NCBI GenBank assembly: GCA_022768805.1
Contig: JALELB010000049.1
Span: 1 to 45,231 of the forward strand
Length of the DNA stretch: 45,231 bases
Source of the DNA: Ruminococcus sp.
GTDB taxonomy: Bacteria; Bacillota; Clostridia; Oscillospirales; Ruminococcaceae
Direction: 5' to 3'
Shown piece after piece: positions 8,084 through 14,344 of the stretch. Position 1 is the first letter of the stretch. Every line of letters begins with the position of its first letter. Under the pieces are notes generated by a model that saw nothing but the letters and a program-made list of their open reading frames with translations, searched no databases and had not been told where the DNA came from. The translations under genes were made by a program, and so were the position numbers.

Positions 8084-10294
8084 TTATTCCGTTACAAGGG
8101 AAAAGTCAATATTGCCGCTGTTCACGTCCGCCTTGTCACAGCGTACCCGGACAGCCTGTCCCACGGTGTACACCGTGTTGGAGCGCTGCTCCGTCAGGTG
8201 GATCACCCCGTCACAGGTATACTCCCCCTCCGGCAGGGAGCCCACATGCACCAGTCCCTGCACGGTGGAGGGCAGCTCCACATAGAAGCCGAAATCCGTT
8301 ACGCTGGAAATCACTGCGTCAAATTCCTCCCCGATATGTGCCAGCATATACTCCGCCTTGTAGCAGTCCTCACAGTCCCGCTCCGCCGTCATGGCACGGA
8401 GCTCTGCGGCGCTGGAGCGCTCGGAGGCATGCTGCACGAAGGCTGCATACCGCTTGTCAAACCAGTCCTTGTCGTAGCCCAGCACCACATCGGACAGAAT
8501 CCGGTGGATGGCAAGATCCGGGTACCGGCGGATGGGAGAGGTGAAATGGGTATAGTCCGCCAGGGCAAGGCCGAAGTGGCCGATGGGAGTGGGGGCGTAC
8601 TTTGCCTTTGCCATGGAACGGAGCAGCAGATTGTTCAGTGCCGGCAGCAGGGGGCTGTCCTTGGCGTTTTTCAGAATCTGGGCAAAGTGACAGGGGCGCA
8701 CATCCTCCAGCACAGGGTGCTCCACATTCATCCGGGTCAGGGTTTCCTCCAGCCGTTCCAGCTTTTCCAAAGAGGGATTTTCGTGCACCCGGTACACAAA
8801 GGGGATGGCCTTTTCCCGTGCCACCCGGGCGGCAGCCTCGTTGGCCAGCAGCATGAATTCCTCGATAAGCAGCTCGCTGCGTCCCCGGGTCCGGGGCTGT
8901 ACATCCACACAGACTCCGTCCTCGTTCAGGATCAGCTTGCTTTCCGGCGCATCCAGGGAGGGGGCGCCCCGGCGCTCCCGGTCCGCCAGCCGCTTTTCCG
9001 CCAGCTCGTTCATGATCTCCAGGGACTCGGTGACCTCTGCATACTTTTCTGCAATCTCCGGGGTCTGGGTGCCTGCCAGAATGGTGTTGATCTCCTTGTA
9101 GACCCCCTTGACCCGGGAACGGATCACGGACTTGTGGAAGGAATAGGAACGAAGCCCCCCGTCCTTGTCCAGATCCATAATGGCGGAAAAGGTGAGCCGG
9201 TCCTCCCCGGGATTCAACGAGCAGATGCCGTTGGACAGGCACTTGGGCAGCATGGGAATCACCTTGTCCGCATAATACACGCTGGTGCCCCGGTTCAGCG
9301 CCTCCATATCCAGAGGGGTATTCCCCCGGACGTAGTGGGATACATCCGCAATGTGCACCCCAAGCCGGTAGCCCTCCCCCCGGCGCTGGATGGATACCGC
9401 ATCGTCCAGATCCTTGGATTCCGCAGAGTCGATGGTGAAGATACACTCCTCCCGCAGATCCAGCCGGTGTACCAGATCCGCCGGCTGCACCCCTGCAAGC
9501 GCCAGCTTTTCCGCCTGGGTGATAACCTCCTCCGGAAATTCCGTGGGGATGCCGCTGACGGCGATCACCGCCTCTGCACAGCTTGCCGCCTGCTGGGCGC
9601 AGCCGTAGCTGAACAGAATCCGGGCACGGTGCTCCGCATGCCGGGCGCCCCGGTGGGAAATCTGCGCCAGCACCTTATCCCCGGGGGCAAAGGCACAGTT
9701 GCCCGTGCGGGAAATCCCGATCCGGCTTTTGGACATGGTGTCCGGCAGCAGATAGCAGTGCTTGTCCTCCTCCACGATCATGCCGGTAAGCTGGGCGGCG
9801 CTTTCCTCCAGAATGGTGACGACCTCCCCCTCCGGCTCCCCGGTGCGGGAGGGGATGGGACGCATCAGCACCTGGTCTCCGGGCATGGCCCCCATCAGGA
9901 ACTTGCCCGGCACGAAAAATTCGGTTTCATCCTCCAGCCGCTTGCAAAAGCCGAAGGTACGGCTGAGCCGGGTAACCTCCGCCCGGAAGTAGCCCCCCTC
10001 TGCCGCACCGATATAGGTGTGCTTCCGCTCCACAATCTCACCGGAGGCAAGCAGCGCCGCCAGGGCAGCGGCATAGGCGTCGCTGGCGCCCCGCTGGCTC
10101 CGGCATTTCGCCGCCAGCTCCTTTGCGCCGATGGGCTTTTTCCCGCTGCGTGCCAGGGCGCTGCGGATTTTTTCCGTATAATAGGCGGCGTCGTATTTTT
10201 CCTTCCCCGTATTCTGCTTGCCGCCATGGGGCTTCGGTGCGCTCCCCTTGCCCCGGCCGTGCTTTTCCTGCTTGTATTCACGCTTTTTCATCAT
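8084..10294 (-). CDS. rnr: Ribonuclease R
   Basis: 3'-5' exoribonuclease of 736 residues (RNB family) that degrades structured RNA. A basic N-terminus (MMKKREYKQEKHGRGKG) and a winged-helix region precede cold-shock-like OB domains. The RNB catalytic core (about 275-600) includes the metal-binding Asp cluster in SAESKDLDDAVS and HIADVSHYV. A C-terminal S1 domain (about 650-735) contains SVTDFGFYVEL. Start at 10294 (or the adjacent ATG at 10291), with AAGGAGA 8 bases upstream; the 22 codons further upstream overlap the secG terminator and are rejected. The secG-rnr order is common in Firmicutes; smpB, often next, is absent here. The short S1 tail lacks the long Lys-rich extension of the E. coli enzyme. 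Confidence 0.95.
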   Translation of the reverse strand: MMKKREYKQEKHGRGKGSAPKPHGGKQNTGKEKYDAAYYTEKIRSALARSGKKPIGAKELAAKCRSQRGASDAYAAALAALLASGEIVERKHTYIGAAEGGYFRAEVTRLSRTFGFCKRLEDETEFFVPGKFLMGAMPGDQVLMRPIPSRTGEPEGEVVTILEESAAQLTGMIVEEDKHCYLLPDTMSKSRIGISRTGNCAFAPGDKVLAQISHRGARHAEHRARILFSYGCAQQAASCAEAVIAVSGIPTEFPEEVITQAEKLALAGVQPADLVHRLDLREECIFTIDSAESKDLDDAVSIQRRGEGYRLGVHIADVSHYVRGNTPLDMEALNRGTSVYYADKVIPMLPKCLSNGICSLNPGEDRLTFSAIMDLDKDGGLRSYSFHKSVIRSRVKGVYKEINTILAGTQTPEIAEKYAEVTESLEIMNELAEKRLADRERRGAPSLDAPESKLILNEDGVCVDVQPRTRGRSELLIEEFMLLANEAAARVAREKAIPFVYRVHENPSLEKLERLEETLTRMNVEHPVLEDVRPCHFAQILKNAKDSPLLPALNNLLLRSMAKAKYAPTPIGHFGLALADYTHFTSPIRRYPDLAIHRILSDVVLGYDKDWFDKRYAAFVQHASERSSAAELRAMTAERDCEDCYKAEYMLAHIGEEFDAVISSVTDFGFYVELPSTVQGLVHVGSLPEGEYTCDGVIHLTEQRSNTVYTVGQAVRVRCDKADVNSGNIDFSLVTE

Positions 10295-10314
10295 TTTGCA
10301 ATTCTCCTTACAAC

Positions 10315-10365
10315 AAAAGCCCTGCAACCCACCCTGCCGCAAGAACGGCAGCCGGATCACAGGGC
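10315..10365 (-). terminator. Hairpin between secG and rnr
   Basis: Minus-strand stem GCCCTG (10360-10365) with CAGGGC (10319-10324) encloses a second stem CTGCCG/CGGCAG (10346-10351 with 10334-10339) and is followed by TTTT. It may terminate or attenuate transcription after secG, since rnr starts only 20 bases later and no separate promoter is obvious. Confidence 0.55.
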
Positions 10366-10382
10366 GTCAGCATCCTGTCAGA

Positions 10383-10643
10383 TCAGAATTTAATATAAAT
10401 CGGAAGAATGTTTACCAGTAGTGTGGCAACAAAGAAGACGATCAGCAAAATCCAGGTGAATCTGGAGAGGATGGCCTCCTTGGTGCGGCCGGCATTCTTG
10501 CCGTAAAAGGAATCGTTGCTGGCGCCGGTGATGGCAGAGGTCATGTTCTGATCCCGGTTCTGGTCCTGCATCATGCAGAGAATCGTTGCAAGCACAACGG
10601 TAATCAGCAGCAGAACGCCGCCGACAATCTCAATAATATTCAT
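10383..10643 (-). CDS. secG: Preprotein translocase subunit SecG
   Basis: Small membrane protein of 86 residues, the accessory subunit of the SecYEG translocon. Two hydrophobic helices (residues about 3-22 and 60-82) flank a polar loop; TSAITGASNDSFYGKN before the second helix is a SecG-like segment. The start at 10643 follows AGGAGGAGA; an upstream in-frame ATG would overlap the promoter. It is upstream of rnr in the common Firmicutes order. Confidence 0.9.
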   Translation of the reverse strand: MNIIEIVGGVLLLITVVLATILCMMQDQNRDQNMTSAITGASNDSFYGKNAGRTKEAILSRFTWILLIVFFVATLLVNILPIYIKF

Positions 10644-10710
10644 TTTTGTTTCTCCTCCTGTATAAGATCGGGTGGGGCCCTGTTCCTGTGGGCATCCGAA
10701 TTTCCCAATA

Positions 10711-10739
10711 AGTATACCACATCCGGCGAAAAAATGCAA
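10711..10739 (-). promoter_or_regulatory. Promoter of secG-rnr
   Basis: Minus strand: TTGCAT (10734-10739), 17-base spacer, TATACT (10711-10716) with an upstream TGG that makes it an extended -10. The leader before secG is about 60 bases. Confidence 0.65.
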
Positions 10740-10835
10740 GGCTTTCTTTGCTTTTTTTGCTTATTTCATGGCGCCGGGCTCATTTTGCGCATAGCACACA
10801 AAAACTATTCCAAAATTTGAAGCACATTGTATATA

Positions 10836-10864
10836 TTGACAAACAGCAGATTCCGTGCTATACT
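10836..10864 (+). promoter_or_regulatory. Promoter of the CAP-domain lipoprotein gene
   Basis: TTGACA (10836-10841), exactly 17 bases, TATACT (10859-10864). Close to the sigma-A consensus; the leader is about 38 bases. Confidence 0.85.
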
Positions 10865-10908
10865 ATAAGTAGTTAATTCGCAGACAATCGGCTGATGGGG
10901 GTGTTGGT

Positions 10909-11748
10909 ATGATGAGCATTCGCAGAGGACTTGCAGCATGCTGTGCACTGCTGCTGCTGACAGCTGCCGGCTGCGGCGCTATGGAGGACAGTGCCCAGAC
11001 TGCCCGGGTATCGCCGCCGGTTACCGTGGCACAGGCACGGGCTGAGGGCACCAGGGTCTACCGCACTCCGGCAGTTTCTGCAACAACGGCGCCGGAAACT
11101 ACGGCTCCGGTGACAACGGCTCCCCCGGTACAGACCACCGCTCCTGCCCGGATCACCACCACATGCACCACCACTGCGCCCCCGGCGGAAATCACAGATT
11201 TGCCGGTGCAGGAAACCACTGTGCCCCCTCCGGCAAAAACGGCGCCCCCTTCCACCGCCCGGCGTGAGCCTGTCCGGACCACTGCCGTCCCGGAAACGAA
11301 GCCTGCTCCCGCAACCAGTCCGGCAACAAAGCCTGCCCCTGCGCCGGAGACAACGCCGGAGACCAAGCCCACAGTCTCTGCGCCGGCCTATGCCACAGAG
11401 ATTCTGGCGCTGGTGAACCAGACACGGGCGGAATATGGTCTGCCTGCCCTGAAGCTGAACCAGGAGCTGCTCCGGGCGGCGAATATCCGTGTCGGAGAAA
11501 TTGCCCAGTCCTTCAGTCATACCCGGCCGGACGGCACGCCCTGCTTTACCGTGCTGGAGGACTGTGAGCTTTCCTTCCTGACCGCAGGAGAAAATATTGC
11601 CCAGGGCTATGCCACCGCCCAGGAGGTTATGGCGGGCTGGATGCAGTCCGAGGGGCACCGGGTGAACATCCTCAACGGGGGCTTTTCCATGCTGGGGGTG
11701 GGCTATGACGCTGCCACCGACAGCTGGGTACAGATCTTCGCCGGATAG
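10909..11748 (+). CDS. CAP (SCP/PR1-like) domain lipoprotein with Thr/Pro-rich linker
   Basis: Predicted exported protein of 279 residues. A type II signal peptide ends at a probable lipidated Cys22 (LTAAGCG; position -3 is Ala, slightly off the usual Leu/Val). Residues about 50-165 are a low-complexity Thr/Pro/Ala linker rich in TTAP and ETTP, typical of wall-spanning spacers. Residues about 168-279 form a CAP domain: ALVNQTRAEYGLPAL, FSHTRPDGTPCF (His of the cavity), GENIAQGY, and the conserved GHRVNILN. Bacterial CAP (YkwD-like) proteins are surface proteins of mostly unknown function. The gene is monocistronic with a strong promoter and terminator. Start at 10909, with GGGGG 7 bases upstream; 10912 is equally possible. 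Confidence 0.88.
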   Translation: MMSIRRGLAACCALLLLTAAGCGAMEDSAQTARVSPPVTVAQARAEGTRVYRTPAVSATTAPETTAPVTTAPPVQTTAPARITTTCTTTAPPAEITDLPVQETTVPPPAKTAPPSTARREPVRTTAVPETKPAPATSPATKPAPAPETTPETKPTVSAPAYATEILALVNQTRAEYGLPALKLNQELLRAANIRVGEIAQSFSHTRPDGTPCFTVLEDCELSFLTAGENIAQGYATAQEVMAGWMQSEGHRVNILNGGFSMLGVGYDAATDSWVQIFAG

Positions 11749-11789
11749 CCGGATATACAACCATATATGACCCCATCGCTGAACACAGG

Positions 11790-11819
11790 GGAGGTTTTCC
11801 AACGGAAAGCCTCCTTTTT
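11790..11819 (+). terminator. Terminator after the CAP lipoprotein gene
   Basis: 11-bp stem GGAGGTTTTCC (11790-11800) with GGAAAGCCTCC (11804-11814, one G-U pair), 3-base loop, then five T. Confidence 0.9.
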
Positions 11820-11885
11820 CGTGTTTATGCCAAGAAAATGCCCGGTACAAGCCGTTATTTTATTCACAATCGTGAAAGAATTGTA

Positions 11886-11914
11886 TTGACTTTTGGCATA
11901 AAACGCGCTATAAT
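11886..11914 (+). promoter_or_regulatory. Promoter of serC-serA
   Basis: TTGACT (11886-11891), 17 bases, TATAAT (11909-11914). The leader of about 78 bases is too short for a T-box and no riboswitch core was seen. Confidence 0.85.
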
Positions 11915-11998
11915 GATTATATGTTATGTACTGTGGGCGGTCATGCGTGCGCCATGGGCGGACAGTGACCCCATCAAATTTAACGGAGGTTATCTACA

Positions 11999-13090
11999 AT
12001 GAGCAGAGTTTACAATTTCAGCGCAGGTCCGGCGACCCTTCCTGAGGAGGTTCTCAAGCGCGCAGCGGATGAGCTGCTTGAATACGGTGACAGCGGCCAG
12101 TCCGTAATGGAAATGTCCCACCGCTCCAAGGAATACCAGGCAATCATCGACGACTGCGAGGCAAGACTGCGCAAGGTGATGTCCATTCCCGACAACTACA
12201 AGGTTCTGTTCCTCCAGGGCGGCGCTTCCTCTCAGTTTGCCATGATCCCCCTGAACCTGATGAACAAGACCGGCAAGGCTGACTTTGTCATCACCGGCCA
12301 GTGGGCAAACAAGGCATACTCCGAGGCTGCAAAGCTCTGCGGCGCAGAGAACTGCAATATCGTTGCATCCTCCAAGGATAAGACCTTCTCCTATATCCCG
12401 GAGCTTGACAAGTCCAAGTTCAACCCCACCGCAGACTACTTCCACATCTGCCAGAACAACACCATCTACGGCACCCGCTTTGCAGAGCTGCCGGATACCG
12501 GCAATGTGCCCCTGGTGGCTGACCTGTCCTCCTGCATCCTGTCCGAGCCGGTTGACGTCAGCAAGTACGGCATGATCTACGCAGGCGCACAGAAGAACAT
12601 GGGCCCTGCAGGCCTGACCGTTGTCATCATCCGTGAGGATCTGATCGGCAATGCCAAGGAAGGCACACCCACCATGTTCGACTACAAGACCCATGCAGAG
12701 AACGGCTCCATGTACAACACTCCCCCCACCTACGGCATCTACATTCTGAAGCTGGTGCTGGAGTGGGTTGAGAAGATGGGCGGCCTTACCGCAATGAAGG
12801 AGCACAACGAGAAGAAGGCAGCCATTCTGTACAGCTTCCTGGACAGCTCCAAGCTCTTCAAGCCCACCGTACAGGGCAAGGACCGTTCCCTGATGAACGT
12901 ACCCTTTGTTACCGGAGACGCTGATCTGGACGCAAAGTTTGTAGCAGAGGCAAAGAAGAACGGCTTTATCAACATCAAGGGTCACCGGAGCGTAGGCGGC
13001 ATGCGTGCTTCCATCTACAACGCAATGCCCATCGAGGGTGTGGAAAAGCTGGTTGCATTCATGAAGCAGTTCGAGGCTGAGAACGCCTGA
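11999..13090 (+). CDS. serC: Phosphoserine aminotransferase
   Basis: PLP enzyme of 363 residues that converts 3-phosphohydroxypyruvate and glutamate to phosphoserine (serine biosynthesis, step 2). The N-terminal signature YNFSAGPATLPEEVL and the GGASSQFAMIP phosphate-binding segment are typical. The Schiff-base lysine is Lys199 in YAGAQKNMGPAG. The end RSVGGMRASIYNAMP is also family-typical. The start follows CGGAGGT at good spacing. serA follows after 24 bases. Codon use is strongly biased to GCA, GTT and AAG, as expected for a highly expressed gene. No serB phosphatase is in the window. Confidence 0.97.
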   Translation: MSRVYNFSAGPATLPEEVLKRAADELLEYGDSGQSVMEMSHRSKEYQAIIDDCEARLRKVMSIPDNYKVLFLQGGASSQFAMIPLNLMNKTGKADFVITGQWANKAYSEAAKLCGAENCNIVASSKDKTFSYIPELDKSKFNPTADYFHICQNNTIYGTRFAELPDTGNVPLVADLSSCILSEPVDVSKYGMIYAGAQKNMGPAGLTVVIIREDLIGNAKEGTPTMFDYKTHAENGSMYNTPPTYGIYILKLVLEWVEKMGGLTAMKEHNEKKAAILYSFLDSSKLFKPTVQGKDRSLMNVPFVTGDADLDAKFVAEAKKNGFINIKGHRSVGGMRASIYNAMPIEGVEKLVAFMKQFEAENA

Positions 13091-13114
13091 GTATACATAC
13101 AGGAGGGTTTTGTC

Positions 13115-14278
13115 ATGTTTCAGATTCAGACACTCAATAAGATTTCCAAGGTAGGCACCTGCCGCCTGGATGCTGCAAAATACACCGTAGCAGACGCACC
13201 GGAGAATCCGGATGCGATTATGGTCCGCTCTGCTGCTATGCACGATATGGAATTCGGCAGCAATCTGCTTGCCATCGCCCGTGCCGGCGCCGGCGTCAAC
13301 AACATTCCCGTTGACAAGTGCGCAGAGCAGGGCATCGTAGTATTCAACACCCCCGGCGCAAACGCAAACGCTGTAAAGGAGCTGGTAGTCGCAGGACTGC
13401 TGCTGTCCTCCCGGAAGATCTCCGAGGCTATGGCCTGGGTTCCCTCTCTGAAGGATGAGGGAGACAACGTGGGCAAGCTGGTGGAGAAAGGCAAGAGCCA
13501 GTTTGCAGGCCCGGAGATCAAGGGCAAGACCCTGGGTATCATCGGTCTGGGCGCAATCGGCGCACTGGTTGCAAACGTTGCCATCGACCTGGGCATGAAG
13601 GTCATCGGCACCGACCCGTTCCTGTCCGTGGGCGCAGCGCTCCGCCTGTCCCCGGCAGTACAGGTTGCAAAGTCCGCTGACGAGGTTCTGGCTGCTGCGG
13701 ATTACCTGACCATCCACGTTCCCTACAACGCAGACACCAAGGGCTTCATCAACGCCGAGGCTATTGCCAAGATGAAGGACGGGGCAAGAGTGCTGAACTT
13801 CGCAAGAGGCGAGCTGGTGAACGATGCTGACATGATCGCTGCCCTGGAAAGCGGCAAGATCGCTTGCTATGTCACCGACTTCCCCAACGCCAATACCATC
13901 GGCGTGAAGAATATCATTGCGATCCCCCACCTGGGTGCATCCACCCCGGAGAGCGAGGACAACTGCGCAATGATGGCGGCTGACGAGCTGGTTGCTTACC
14001 TGGAGCAGGGCAACATCATCAACTCCGTGAACTTCCCCAATGCGGAAATGCATGCAAACGGCACCAAGCTGTGCGTGCTGCACAAGAATGTGCCCACCAT
14101 CATCGCACAGATCACCGCTGCACTGGGCGACGCAGGCAAGAACATCGACAATATGGTCAATGCAAGCAAGAAGGACAACGCCTACACCATGATCGACGTT
14201 GCCGGCGACGTTGCCGACAGCATTGTAGACGCTGTCAAGGCTATCGAAGGCGTCATCCGTGTCCGTGTAATCGCATAA
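13115..14278 (+). CDS. serA: D-3-phosphoglycerate dehydrogenase, ACT-domain form
   Basis: NAD-dependent dehydrogenase of 387 residues that commits 3-phosphoglycerate to serine. The substrate-binding half contains AIARAGAGVNNIPVD. The Rossmann domain carries GIIGLGAIGALVANVA (about 145-160), with Asp in IGTDPF as the ribose-binding acid. Catalytic Arg231 (NFARGEL) and His272 (IPHLGAST) are present. The Glu of the usual DVFxxEP segment is not: VTDFPNAN (Asp255) stands there. A C-terminal ACT domain (about 315-387), probably for serine feedback, ends the protein. The intervening domain of the longest forms is absent. Start behind AGGAGGG; operon with serC. Confidence 0.95.
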   Translation: MFQIQTLNKISKVGTCRLDAAKYTVADAPENPDAIMVRSAAMHDMEFGSNLLAIARAGAGVNNIPVDKCAEQGIVVFNTPGANANAVKELVVAGLLLSSRKISEAMAWVPSLKDEGDNVGKLVEKGKSQFAGPEIKGKTLGIIGLGAIGALVANVAIDLGMKVIGTDPFLSVGAALRLSPAVQVAKSADEVLAAADYLTIHVPYNADTKGFINAEAIAKMKDGARVLNFARGELVNDADMIAALESGKIACYVTDFPNANTIGVKNIIAIPHLGASTPESEDNCAMMAADELVAYLEQGNIINSVNFPNAEMHANGTKLCVLHKNVPTIIAQITAALGDAGKNIDNMVNASKKDNAYTMIDVAGDVADSIVDAVKAIEGVIRVRVIA

Positions 14279-14293
14279 ATCCATACAAACAGC

Positions 14294-14329
14294 AGCGCCC
14301 GTTCCCACAGCAGGGAACGGGCGCTTTTT
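14294..14329 (+). terminator. Terminator after serA
   Basis: Perfect 13-bp stem AGCGCCCGTTCCC (14294-14306) with GGGAACGGGCGCT (14313-14325), 6-base loop, then TTTT. It also separates serA from the convergent EAL gene. Confidence 0.95.
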
Positions 14330-14344
14330 GCATATCCCGGGGTA

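Noticed and set aside
11041-11400. Possible DNA tandem repeats in the CAP lipoprotein linker
   Set aside because: The repetition is at the amino-acid level (Thr/Pro codons) and the DNA units are too divergent to be an unstable tandem array.
11915-11998. T-box or serine-responsive riboswitch before serC
   Set aside because: Leader is about 78 bases, with no T-box sequence and no terminator hairpin.
11990-14308. 772-codon minus-strand frame opposite serC-serA
   Set aside because: Its Cys/Val/His-rich composition and exact coverage of two clear enzymes show it is a mirror frame.
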